Assembly: GCA_033852075.1 (NCBI GenBank)
Contig: JAWSVC010000022.1
Coordinates: 62,001 to 126,000 of the forward strand
DNA length: 64,000 nt
Reading direction: 5' to 3'
DNA from: QZLE01 sp033852075
Lineage (GTDB): Bacteria; Pseudomonadota; Gammaproteobacteria; QZLD01
Made by a program: the position numbers and the translations under genes. Positions within the stretch are counted from its first letter, which is position 1; every line of letters begins with the position of its first letter. The notes below the pieces were generated by a model. That model searched no databases. It saw only the letters and a list, made by a program, of their open reading frames with translations, and was not told where the DNA came from. Below are positions 26,951-37,600 of the stretch, piece after piece.

Positions 26951-26982
26951 TCACCCACCATAGTTTTCACCCACCATAGTTT
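26951..26982. repeat. Tandem 16-bp duplication of the leader of paralogue B
   Basis: TCACCCACCATAGTTT occurs twice in a row. On the minus strand each unit carries GGTGGGTGA plus an ATG, so the ribosome-binding region is duplicated and two very short leader reading frames arise. Confidence 0.85.
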
Positions 26983-27465
26983 TCACACAACACATCTTTA
27001 CACAACAAAATATTTACGTTTTGGCATCCATGCCCATAAATTCCATATGCAAGAAATAAGATAGACATGAATTTAAAAAAACTCAATAAAATAGACACTT
27101 TTCACAAAAATTTAATATTAAAACTAAATTAATCAAATAATAAATTGTTTTTTAAGGATTTTTAACCAAAGGAAAAATAATAAATCATAAAATTTTTACT
27201 TAAAAAGTAGGAATATTCCTACATATCTTTAAGCTAATACACGACAAATTCCCATATTTTTTCTTTCATTTGCAACAAGATACCCCAATATTTTCTAGTC
27301 ACAAATGCAAAAGAGAGACAATACAATCTTCTCTTTAACTACATGCATATAATTATATTTAATAATTTTGGAATTAAAATCGTACTTTTGACCTATAATT
27401 TATTATTATTGGGATTAATATAAAAAGCTTAAATAGAACAATTAAAAGCCACAGGAGAATATGGC
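26983..27465. other. AT-rich intergenic region
   Basis: About 480 bp between divergent transcription units with no supported gene. It is very AT-rich near 27050-27240 and probably holds the promoters of paralogue B and of the Ig-domain protein. An AGGAGA lies just before the latter's start. Confidence 0.5.
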
Positions 27466-28599
27466 ATGATTAAAAAAAGCGGGAAGCAAGCATTAACCTC
27501 TGCATTAATCGGCATTTTACTAGCAATTTTCAATAATACTGCCATGGCACAAGCTGAAGACGACTCTGAGTTTTTCGACCAGAAAATTTCAGAATCCATA
27601 GCCATAGGCCAGACAATGGATGTATCTGTAACCTTTAAAAACACCAGCAGCAATTCCTGGTCACCTGAAAAAGGATACAAGCTGGTATTTATTGGAGCTG
27701 ATGATCCGGAAACATGGGGCATATCAGCAATTTCGATGTCTGAAGATACTAAAATTGAACTCAATGGATTAGCCAAATTTGAATTTACCGTTACTGCCCC
27801 TTCCAAACCGGGCATTTACAAAATGCAATGGCAGATGACAAACAAAGAACTTAATCAATTTGGTGAAAAATCACCAATTGTTGCTATTGCAGTAAGCGAA
27901 ACTGATCTACAGGCAAAGTTTGTTTCTCAACTTGTGCCAAATACCCTTAAGTCAGACAGCAACTATAAAGTTACTATGCAATATCAAAACACAGGCAGTT
28001 CTGCCTGGAGTAATAAATCAGGTTTTAGTCTAATACCTGCCAACAACGGCGTTTATAAAGCTTGGGGAATTAGCTCCGTACAACTTCCTGAAAATAGAAC
28101 TATATCTCCAGGAGAGTTTTTAACTCTTAATATCCCTGTTAAAACTCCTAAAAGACCTGGCTCATATCCATTTCAATGGCAAATTGCTAAAAACGGAACG
28201 GCATTCGGTGACAAATCTCCAGTAATAAATGTAAGAGTTGAAAGCGGCAAAAGTCCTCATCAAGCAGAAATTGTATTTCAGAAAGTACCTAAAACTATGC
28301 AGGCAGGTAGCCAATATGAAGTTACCGTTGTTGTAAAAAATACAGGTACCAGTATGTGGACATCTGATTCTGTTAGCCTTGTTTCACAAGCCCCTGCAAG
28401 AAATCTTGACTGGTTTATAAATAACGTAGAAATGCAAAGTAAAGATATGGTGCTTCCTGGCAATATGAAAAGCTTTGCATTTAAGGTTGTAGCACCGTCA
28501 AAGCCTGGAATCTATAACTTCCAATGGCAACTACATGATAAAAAAGTTGGATTCTTTGGTCCTAAAACACCTTTTGAGCAAATAAGAGTTACAAAATAA
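27466..28599 (+). CDS. Secreted protein of three NBR1-type Ig-like domains
   Basis: A 377-residue exported protein with signal peptide (to about AMA-QA). The mature chain is three tandem domains of about 110 residues, each with the NBR1 Ig-like pattern: VSVTFKNTSSNSWSP .. WG ... APSKPGIYKMQWQM; VTMQYQNTGSSAWSN .. WG ... TPKRPGSYPFQWQI; VTVVVKNTGTSMWTS ... APSKPGIYNFQWQL. These beta-sandwiches bind proteins or sugars. No catalytic domain is present. AGGAG lies seven bases before the ATG, and a strong terminator follows, so it is transcribed alone. Confidence 0.8.
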   Translation: MIKKSGKQALTSALIGILLAIFNNTAMAQAEDDSEFFDQKISESIAIGQTMDVSVTFKNTSSNSWSPEKGYKLVFIGADDPETWGISAISMSEDTKIELNGLAKFEFTVTAPSKPGIYKMQWQMTNKELNQFGEKSPIVAIAVSETDLQAKFVSQLVPNTLKSDSNYKVTMQYQNTGSSAWSNKSGFSLIPANNGVYKAWGISSVQLPENRTISPGEFLTLNIPVKTPKRPGSYPFQWQIAKNGTAFGDKSPVINVRVESGKSPHQAEIVFQKVPKTMQAGSQYEVTVVVKNTGTSMWTSDSVSLVSQAPARNLDWFINNVEMQSKDMVLPGNMKSFAFKVVAPSKPGIYNFQWQLHDKKVGFFGPKTPFEQIRVTK

Positions 28600-28622
28600 A
28601 CAATATTAATTTTGCTTATAAC

Positions 28623-28648
28623 AACGCTGCCCAAAGGCAGCGTTTTTT
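28623..28648 (+). terminator. Rho-independent terminator after the Ig-domain gene
   Basis: Stem AACGCTGCC / GGCAGCGTT with a four-base loop followed by a run of T. Confidence 0.92.
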
Positions 28649-28750
28649 ATTTTTAACTGCAATAAAGTGTTATTACAATATAACATTACTATCATAAACA
28701 CATTATTTTTCCCCTTAATATACATGGAGTTACAAACACCAACCAACTTT

Positions 28751-28822
28751 ACAACAAATTAACAGGTGTTAAATTTGCTTTTTTATCTCAAAAATAGATA
28801 ATGCATACTCCCCGGTTGGTTT
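28751..28822 (+). promoter_or_regulatory. Promoter/operator shared with the second protease gene (copy 1)
   Basis: Contains ACAACAAATTAACA (28751-28764), a TTGCTT (28775-28780), 16 bp, GATAAT (28797-28802), then GCATAC and CGGTTGGTTT (28813-28822). The same elements in the same order and with the same 16-bp spacing lie before the papain-like protease gene, so both genes are likely under one control. Confidence 0.6.
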
Positions 28823-28922
28823 GGTAATAAAGGACGATGTTAGGAAACGGACCACCACCCCCAAATCACTAAAAAATATCAGGTGCTTAAATACAGATAT
28901 TAATTTCAGAGGACACAAGCAA

Positions 28923-31900
28923 ATGAATAAGTATTTTTCATTAGTTGCAGGTGGTATCTTTTTGGCTTCCAGCTTTGCAAATGCAGCGGAAACCACCGAG
29001 CAAAAATACAAACCCAATGAACTTATCATTAAATTTAAAGGTTCTACCCCACAAGAACTATACAATAAAGCAGCAGCTCAAAGCGCCCCTACAGTGCTAA
29101 ACGAGCTTATAAATCGTTTTAAAATTAAAAATCCTATTGATCTATTAAAAAAATCACCAATTACAACTGCTTTTTCGAAATCATCCGGAATTTTCAAGGT
29201 TGATTTTGACGGAGACATTAAAGAGACAATAGCAAATTTATCTTCCCTGGATAACGTTGAATATGTTCAACCAAACTATGAATATAAAACCACAATGGCT
29301 CCAAATGACCCGTACTATAGTTCAACAGGTAGCTGGGGACAAAGTTATGATGACTTATGGGGCCTTAAGACAATTAACGCATCAACCGCATGGGATACAA
29401 CTCAAGGTGAAGGCGTTGTAGTTGCTGTTATTGATACAGGTATTGATGTTGCGCACTCTGATTTAGCAAATAATATCTGGGTTAATAGTGCTGAAATTGC
29501 TGGAAATGGTGTTGATGACGATGGCAATGGTTATATAGATGACATTAATGGTTGGGACTTTGCTTATGATGACAGCTCTCCTGACGATCTTCATGGTCAC
29601 GGATCCCACTGCGCAGGAATCATTGCGGCCGTTGGAAACAATGGCATTGGCGTTATTGGCGTAGCTCCAAACGCAAAATTAATGGCACTAAAGGGGTTAA
29701 ATGACGAAGGTGTCGGCTATTCTTCTGACCTGATTTCCGCAGTGTATTATGCTGTTGATAATGGAGCTAATGTTATTAGTGCAAGTTTTGGAGGTAGTGC
29801 TAACGACCAAGCTTCACTTGAGGCTGTTCAATATGCACAAGCCAATAATGTTACCATTGTAGCGGCGGCTGGTAATGATTCAACAGAAGCAGATTCATCC
29901 TTCCCTGCTGCTTTTGATGAAACAATTGCTGTTGGTTCTATCAATTCCGACGGAGCCCTTTCTGGCTTTTCAAATTATGGTATAAAAGTTGATGTTGTGG
30001 CTCCTGGAGGCGAAATTTTATCAGTTAGTGCTCCAGATAATTTCCTTGCTACAAACAATTACTGCCAAACAATTTCAGGCGAAGACGACTATATGGTGTG
30101 TAGCGGAACATCAATGGCAACTCCTCATGTAGCAGGATTGGCCGCACTTATTCTTAGTCAAAACCCAGAATATACAACAGAACAAGTAAGAGCCGTTCTT
30201 CGCAATACAGCAGCATCTTATGCTGGTGAAGAATGGAGCTATAAACACGCCGACGGAATAGTTGATGCGCAAGCTGCTCTAAACGCAGAAACACCTGCTG
30301 ACATTTATGCTTATAGCGCTGCGCCTTTCCCTGCTTATGTTCGCACTGAATCAACAGCAAGAGGAAGTGTTGGGGGAACTGAAATTTCTGAATACCGTAT
30401 TTCTATAGCTGAGTATAATGGCACTAGTCCTGGTGACTTTACTTTAATTAGCACTTTTCCAGGAAGCGCATCTGGCGACCTTGCAGATTTAGATTTTTCC
30501 GGATATTCATCAAACAGCTATGCTCTTAAATTACAAGCGGTCAGTACAGATGGTTATACAGTTAACAATTATTCTCTTATTACCGTTGATAAATCTATCA
30601 AAGAAGGATGGCCTGTTGCGACAAATCCAGATATAGATGGTGTTTGGCCAAGAACTGAAGCAATAACTTATGCGGATCTAAATAAAGATGGTTCAACAGA
30701 ACTATATCTAGCAAGAGAAAACAAAGTTTATGGATGGGACGCAGATGGCAATACTTTAGATAATTTCCCAATCACACTTCCAAATACAGTAACTCATGGC
30801 CCATCTATTTATGGTGGTGGCGGCAGTATGAGCATTGGCGACATTGATGGAGATGGTGATGATGAAATTGTTGTAGCTATGCAGGTTATGGTTACAGCTG
30901 GTATAAATGAGTCAGATGCAAAATTCCTGACTGCATATCATCATGACGGATCTGTAGTAGCTGGGTTCCCAACAGGTTCATTCCCAGAAGATTCTACAAT
31001 CAATACCGGCATTGCACTAACTACTGATACCTATGGCAAGCCTCCGGTTATAGCGGACATTGATAACGACGGAGAAAACGAAATTGTCGTATATTATGGC
31101 AATGCAACTAAGATTCCTTCAGATTCAGGAAAGTCTCAAAGACTATATATATCTGCGTTTGAATCAAATGGGCAAGTTATGTCTGGCTGGCCATATAACC
31201 TAACTCCAAACTATAGACATTTGCCTTTACGTGAACTTTCGGTTTCTGACTTAGATGGCAATGGTACAAAAGAGATTGTTGTATATCATGATAACTGTTA
31301 TGAAACAGAAGAAGGATGGTTTGAAGATACTTATATTAAAGTATTTGACTATACAGGATCGATAATAGCTCAAAAAGAACATATTGGAACTGTAGTTAAT
31401 GCTTATCAAATGGAAACATACCTCCCTAATCTAGTTGTTGATATTGATGGCGACGGTGACAAAGAAATCATTTCCAGATTCTACAGAGATAGTGCAACCC
31501 CAGGAGAAGGTTATCAGTGGGTTATGTTTGACCATAATCTAAATGAGCTGTCAGGTTGGCCAGTTGAGATGAATTTTATTGATAAGATATCTGTAGTAGA
31601 TATTGATGATGATTCCGAATTAGAGATATTGGCTATTGCTCAGGGCGCCAAAATCTATGCTCTTGAAGCCGGTGGAACATACTTGCCAAATTATCCAATG
31701 ACCGAATCAGAAATACAATATAACTACCTGCATCAGGGTAGCCTTATTCAAGCTAATTTAGCATCAGCTAACGGAACAGCCTTTATTTCAGCGACATCAA
31801 ATCCTAGTGACCCAGGAGCAGGACACCTGATTGCATTTAATAAATCATTTGAGGTTCTTGCAGGTTGGCCAAAACCTGTTGACACGATAGTTGCTGAAGT

Positions 31901-34319
31901 TGCTGTAAGTGATATGGATAACAATGGCTTCGTTGATATTGGAGCAATAGATCAAAATGGCTGGGTATATGTTTGGGAAGAAGAACAAGATCCAAACTCT
32001 GAAAAAATAAGCTCTTGGCCAACATTAGGCGGAAGCAATGCCAGAACAAATGAAGTAAAAGGTTACGAATTCGTTTGTGAAGAGTTTGAAACAACAAATT
32101 CAGAACATGAATCTGCAAACCGAGCTTATTCAGAAACTGTTATTGAAGGTCAAACTTGTATTGGAACATACTGCTGGGGCGGCACTGAAGTAACAACATG
32201 GTACGCAGTTGGATCTGATGAAGAGCTTGGTACATCAGGATCAACAGTGACAACTCTCCATTCTGAAATTGGAGACAGTTTTGCTACTGGCTCATGCCCT
32301 ACTCCTGATACAACAGCGCCTGTTATTACTCTAATTGGAGACAACCCTCTATATGTTTACGAAGGTTCTGAATTCGTTGATCCAGGCGTAACAGCAACTG
32401 ACGACAGAGACGGAGATATTAGCGCTTCTGTTGTAATTTCCGGTTCTGTAAATACAAGCATAAAAGCCCAATATTTACTTACATACAGTGTAAGCGATGC
32501 AGCTGGCAATTTTGCTGAAGTGACACGTGTTGTTCAAGTTATAACCGCCCCTGCTTGTACAGAATATACCGATACTGTTGCTAATCATGAAACAGCAGGT
32601 CGTGCATATTCAACCGAAGAGTGCACTGGCACACTTTATGGAACATACTGCTTTGGTGGTTCCATGGTTACTACATGGTTTGCAATCGGTTCAGATGAAA
32701 ATTTAGGAACTGATGGTACTGTTTCTATAACTCTTACAGAACAACCTGTTGGATCTGGAGTGTACTCCACTGACGAATGTCCTACTGACCACCCTCCACA
32801 GATTGATAGTTTTAATGTGGATGTAACCGATGGAACAGCAGTAGTTTCAGGTACAGCTTCTGATGCAGATGGAGACCTATCACAGATTATTCTATATTTC
32901 TCTGGTGGTGGTGCATCTTGTGAAGGATTGGAAAATTTCACATGCCCTGCAATTCTAGATCTTGCCCCAGGAAGTTATACCGCCTATTTAAAAGCAGTTG
33001 ATTCAAGAATGGTTGACAGTGGATTAATCGAAGTTACATTCACAGTTGAAGGACCAAGCGCACCGGTAATTGACAGCTATGAAGCAGAGCGCTCACAAAC
33101 CACAGTAATTGTTAGAGGTGAAGCTTCTGATGCGGATGGAGATCTTGCTGTAGTAAGAATTTATGATGAAACTCTTGGTACCATCGATTGCACTGACACT
33201 TCCGAGTTCTACTGCAATATCAGTGATCTTGTACCTGGTCAAACATATAATTTCTACCTTACAGCAGAAGATGACCTGGGCAACCAAAGCTCGACCTATG
33301 GCCCAATTGAGATTGTTATGCCAGAGAGTAATGCTCCTGTAATTGAATCATGGAATTATGAGCTTACAGGTAATGATCTTGTAGTCACTGGTACATCATC
33401 TGACATAGACAACGACATCATGAATACAGTTCTATATTTTGGTGGTGGCGGCCTTACCTGTGACGGTTTAGAGCAGTGGAGTTGTGTGCTTAATGATATT
33501 CCAGTTGGCACTTATACATTTGCTATCAAAACATCTGATAGCTACTTGAACGACACTGGTCTAATTGAGTTCGATGTGACCATCGAGGCTTCACAGACTC
33601 CAAGCATCGACAGCTATGAAACCAATATCACTGACGATACGCTTACAATAACCGGAACAGCATCAGACCCGGACGGCGACCTTGAAACCATTTATTACCA
33701 TAATGGTTCAACCTACTATACCTGCACAGGAACTGAAAACTTCACTTGTACCATCACAGATCTAGCTATTGGTGACTATTCTGTTGAACTGCTTGCAGTT
33801 GATGCTACAGGCAGTGAATCTGAAAGAGTAACGGTCGAATACCAATACAACGGTCAGGCTCCTGTAATCGAAACTCACAGCTATACAACTGATGGATTAA
33901 CTGTCACCTTTACTGGCACAGCATCAGACGTTGATGGAAACCTTGATCGTGTAGTACTAACTTTAGGTGCAGCCGGAGGCGTTCTTTGTACTGGAACAGA
34001 AACATTCACATGCTCATGGACTGCAGACGAAGCAGGTACCTATGCAATTGGTCTAGCTGCTTACGATGAACAAGAACTTAGTGGAATTGTTGATCAAATC
34101 CAAATAACGGTTGCTGAACAAGGTGAATGTATTACTGATACCAACTACAACCATGTTGCAGCAGGCAGAGCATATGTAGGTGGGCTATCTAATCTTTATG
34201 CTTATGCCGTTGGTTCTGACGATGATCTAGGTCTGTATGGTTCGAGCTATTACAGCACCACAACTTCTTTAGAAGAAACATCTACTGGATATTGGACTAT
34301 GGTTACTACCTGCCCATAA
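28923..34319 (+). CDS. Secreted subtilisin-like (S8) protease with FG-GAP propeller and Ig-like tail
   Basis: A 1798-residue extracellular protease. Start at 28923 gives signal peptide MNKYFSLVAGGIFLASSFANA. A short propeptide-like region (YKPNELIIKFKG) precedes the S8 domain (about 130-450), with catalytic D171 (VIDTG), H226 (HGSHCAG) and S397 (GTSMATPHVAG). Seven calcium-binding FG-GAP motifs (such as DIDGDGDDEIVV, DIDNDGENEIVV) occupy about 560-1045, consistent with a seven-bladed propeller. The tail holds Cys-containing GRAY..GS..LG modules (two, plus one at the C-terminus), a DUF5011-like domain and five Ig-like repeats beginning PxIDS. It may degrade proteins outside the cell. The tail is shared with the next gene. 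Confidence 0.93.
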   Translation: MNKYFSLVAGGIFLASSFANAAETTEQKYKPNELIIKFKGSTPQELYNKAAAQSAPTVLNELINRFKIKNPIDLLKKSPITTAFSKSSGIFKVDFDGDIKETIANLSSLDNVEYVQPNYEYKTTMAPNDPYYSSTGSWGQSYDDLWGLKTINASTAWDTTQGEGVVVAVIDTGIDVAHSDLANNIWVNSAEIAGNGVDDDGNGYIDDINGWDFAYDDSSPDDLHGHGSHCAGIIAAVGNNGIGVIGVAPNAKLMALKGLNDEGVGYSSDLISAVYYAVDNGANVISASFGGSANDQASLEAVQYAQANNVTIVAAAGNDSTEADSSFPAAFDETIAVGSINSDGALSGFSNYGIKVDVVAPGGEILSVSAPDNFLATNNYCQTISGEDDYMVCSGTSMATPHVAGLAALILSQNPEYTTEQVRAVLRNTAASYAGEEWSYKHADGIVDAQAALNAETPADIYAYSAAPFPAYVRTESTARGSVGGTEISEYRISIAEYNGTSPGDFTLISTFPGSASGDLADLDFSGYSSNSYALKLQAVSTDGYTVNNYSLITVDKSIKEGWPVATNPDIDGVWPRTEAITYADLNKDGSTELYLARENKVYGWDADGNTLDNFPITLPNTVTHGPSIYGGGGSMSIGDIDGDGDDEIVVAMQVMVTAGINESDAKFLTAYHHDGSVVAGFPTGSFPEDSTINTGIALTTDTYGKPPVIADIDNDGENEIVVYYGNATKIPSDSGKSQRLYISAFESNGQVMSGWPYNLTPNYRHLPLRELSVSDLDGNGTKEIVVYHDNCYETEEGWFEDTYIKVFDYTGSIIAQKEHIGTVVNAYQMETYLPNLVVDIDGDGDKEIISRFYRDSATPGEGYQWVMFDHNLNELSGWPVEMNFIDKISVVDIDDDSELEILAIAQGAKIYALEAGGTYLPNYPMTESEIQYNYLHQGSLIQANLASANGTAFISATSNPSDPGAGHLIAFNKSFEVLAGWPKPVDTIVAEVAVSDMDNNGFVDIGAIDQNGWVYVWEEEQDPNSEKISSWPTLGGSNARTNEVKGYEFVCEEFETTNSEHESANRAYSETVIEGQTCIGTYCWGGTEVTTWYAVGSDEELGTSGSTVTTLHSEIGDSFATGSCPTPDTTAPVITLIGDNPLYVYEGSEFVDPGVTATDDRDGDISASVVISGSVNTSIKAQYLLTYSVSDAAGNFAEVTRVVQVITAPACTEYTDTVANHETAGRAYSTEECTGTLYGTYCFGGSMVTTWFAIGSDENLGTDGTVSITLTEQPVGSGVYSTDECPTDHPPQIDSFNVDVTDGTAVVSGTASDADGDLSQIILYFSGGGASCEGLENFTCPAILDLAPGSYTAYLKAVDSRMVDSGLIEVTFTVEGPSAPVIDSYEAERSQTTVIVRGEASDADGDLAVVRIYDETLGTIDCTDTSEFYCNISDLVPGQTYNFYLTAEDDLGNQSSTYGPIEIVMPESNAPVIESWNYELTGNDLVVTGTSSDIDNDIMNTVLYFGGGGLTCDGLEQWSCVLNDIPVGTYTFAIKTSDSYLNDTGLIEFDVTIEASQTPSIDSYETNITDDTLTITGTASDPDGDLETIYYHNGSTYYTCTGTENFTCTITDLAIGDYSVELLAVDATGSESERVTVEYQYNGQAPVIETHSYTTDGLTVTFTGTASDVDGNLDRVVLTLGAAGGVLCTGTETFTCSWTADEAGTYAIGLAAYDEQELSGIVDQIQITVAEQGECITDTNYNHVAAGRAYVGGLSNLYAYAVGSDDDLGLYGSSYYSTTTSLEETSTGYWTMVTTCP

Positions 34320-34350
34320 TCAAGTTTCTTTCATAAGAAATAACAATGAC

Positions 34351-34381
34351 AAAACGCCGCTCAGCTGAGTGGCGTTTTTTT
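34351..34381 (+). terminator. Rho-independent terminator after the S8 protease gene
   Basis: Stem built on AACGCC.CTCA / TGAGTGGCGTT around a two-base GC, followed by seven T. Confidence 0.92.
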
Positions 34382-34458
34382 ATGCAGATATACTTTAATG
34401 CCGCGTTATCAGCTCATTGATAAAAATCCAAACCAAAAACCAAATATACCCTTAAAAT

Positions 34459-34568
34459 ACAACAAATTAACAACGCAAAACAAAAACGCACTCTAAAACA
34501 CTCAATCAAAAAGTGTGACGCAGTTTGCATTTCGGTACTAGATATGGATAATACATACCGGTTGGTTT
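34459..34568 (+). promoter_or_regulatory. Promoter/operator shared with the first protease gene (copy 2)
   Basis: ACAACAAATTAACA (34459-34472), TTGCAT (34525-34530), 16 bp, GATAAT (34547-34552), ACATAC and CGGTTGGTTT (34559-34568). The core matches copy 1 in sequence and spacing; the distance between the upstream A-rich block and the -35 is longer. Confidence 0.6.
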
Positions 34569-34671
34569 AAAGCATGAGCACTTTAGACATACGGAATATA
34601 TAACCAATAAAACAGCAACAAACAGACTACCAAAGCTGTTGTTTGCTTATTAATTTTGAGGGCATTTAAAA

Positions 34672-37600
34672 ATGAAAAAATATCTATCCCTGATAGCAGG
34701 TGGTGCCATATTGGCCTCTTCCGTTGCTATTGCTGACACATCTACAGCGATTAATTTAAATCCTGATCCCTATGGTACCCCATGGATCGCAAACCTTCCT
34801 GAATTAACTCCTACTGAGCAAGAATATCTAAACAGTCTTCCAGAATTTAAAGTAAATAACGATGGGGTTAGTGCCGCATCTGCCGGTAATTTACCTACCA
34901 GTGTTGATAACTCTCAAAATATCCACTTCAGGCCAATATTTACCCAAAAAGGTGGTGACTGCGCCCACGCTAGCAGTATCAGCTATGTATTTACCTACGA
35001 GATGGCAGCAGCAAGAAACCTAGATGCCGGTCTTCCAGAAAACCAATATCCGGAACATTTTACATGGAATTTTCAAAATGATGGCAAGGGTAACGGAACC
35101 AGAACAACAACTGCTTGGTACATAGCCGAGCACATAGGGGTGCCAAATGTTACCACCTATGGTGGAATGACATCTCCTACGCCATATATTAATTGGATAA
35201 ATGGCTATGACAAGTATTATCAAGCAATGCAGAACAGACTAGATAAAAACATGCAAATTAGTACCAATACGGTCGAGGGCATAGAGTCATTAAAACAGTG
35301 GTTATACGATCACGGTGATGGTTCTTCTGTTGGCGGATTAGCCCTATTCGCATCCTTTATAGGTGACGAGCAGGATACTATTTTGAGTAACGATTCAGCT
35401 CATGCTGGCGAATCAATTATTACCAGCTTTGGTGGCTACGGTCACGTAATGACCATTGTTGGCTACGATGATGACGTCATGGTCGATATCAATGGAGACG
35501 GACAATATACAAATAACATCGACATCAATGATGATGGAGAAGTAAATATAAAAGACTGGGAAATAGGCGCTGTAAAAATGGCAAATACCTATGGAACTAG
35601 CTGGGGCAATTCTGGATTTATGTGGATACCATACAGTGTATTAAGCAAAACAAATCAAGCATATATAATGAATGTTAAAGAAACCCACACTCCCGACATG
35701 ACCCTAAAGATAAAAATACAACATGAATCAAGAAAAAAACTTACGATTTCTGCTGGCATTGCAACAAGTGTTTATGCTGCAATTCCTGAATATCAAATTG
35801 ATACAGGTTTAGCAACTGGAGGCGGCGATCTTCCTATGCTTGGTGACAGCAACGATCCCTTAGAGTTCGGCATTGATGTTACCTCCCTTGTCGAGCAGGT
35901 CGGCGGTATAAACAATGCAAAAAAACTGTTTTTAACCATTAAAGAGTCAGACAATACAGATTCATCCACTGGAAAAGTAATATCGGTTTCTGCAATTAAC
36001 TATAAAAGTGGTGGAATTGAATACCGAGCTACAGAAAACATCTCCATTGAAAACAATACAACAACCATAATCCCTGTCTTATTGCAAGGAGAACAGTGTG
36101 AAGAGTATACAGCAGCAAATTCCGAACATGAGGCTGCAGGCCGCGCTTATTCAGAAACCACAATCGAGGGCCAAACCTGCTGGGGTACCTACTGTTATGG
36201 TGGCACAGAGGTAACAAGATGGTATGCCATTGGTTCAGATGATGACCTTGGCACAAGTGGATCAACCGAGACTACTCTAAACTCCCAATCAGAAGGTATT
36301 TATGATGCTGGCGCATGCCCCGCTGAAGATGTTACAGCCCCAGAACTAACACTTATCGGCGATAATCCGCTTTATATTTACCAATATAACGAGGTTGTTG
36401 ATCCCGGTGCCACAGCAATAGATGATATTGATGGCGACATTTCAGAATACATCTCTGTTACCGGATATGTTGATACATCAGTTATTAATGAAAGTACTTT
36501 AACCTATAGCATAAGTGATGCTGCAGGTAATACAACCAAGGTTGAAAGGGTTGTTAAAGTAATAGAAGCGCCAACATGCGTTGATTTTACTGATACTGTT
36601 GCAAACCATGAAACAGCTGGCCGCGCATACTCACAAACTACAATTGAAGGTCAAACATGCTGGGGTACCTACTGTTATGGTGGTACTGAAGTAACAAACT
36701 GGTACGCGGTTGGTTCAAATGAAGATCTTGGTCAAGATAATGGAGTTACAATCACCATGATTGAAAATCCATATGGTTCAGGATCTTACACTACAGGCAA
36801 ATGTCCATCTATTAACCCTCCAACCATTGACAGCTATGAATACAACATTGACGGCAATACATTAACAATAACTGGCACAGCATCTGATCCGGACAATGAT
36901 CTTAGAAGCATCATTTCATTTATTTATGCTGCGCTTACATGCGAAGGTACAGAAAACTTTGTTTGCACATTTCCAAACTTAGAAAATGGTGAATATACCA
37001 TTGGCCTATTAGCAACAGATGAGGCTGATAATAATTCTGAGACAATATATTTTACAGTTAACATCGGCACCCCTTCAGCCCCTAAAATTGACAGTTTCAA
37101 AGCAGAACGCTCACAAACAACTATAATTGTTAACGGACAAGCATCTGATGCCGACGGAGACTTAACTACTGTGCAACTCCATGAAGATAGCATTGGTACT
37201 ATAGACTGCACACTAGAGCTTCCTGACTTCTATTGTCGTGCAAACAACCTTGTCCCAGGCGAAACATACAACTTCTATCTAACTGCAGAAGATGAACTTG
37301 GTAATGTAAGTGCACCTTCTTCAAATATCGAAGTTATAATGCCTGAAAGCAATGCTCCGATTATTGAGTCATATAATTACGAATTGGTTGGTAAAGACCT
37401 TATTGTAACCGGCGTTTCATCAGACGTTGATAACGATATCCTGTCAACCGTACTTTATGTTACTGGAGGCGGTATCACATGTAATGGTTTGGAAAACTGG
37501 ACTTGCACCATAGAAGATATCCAAACTGGCACACACCAATTCAGACTCAAAACATCTGATAGTTACTTGAATGACAGCCAGTTTATTGATTTTGAAGTTG

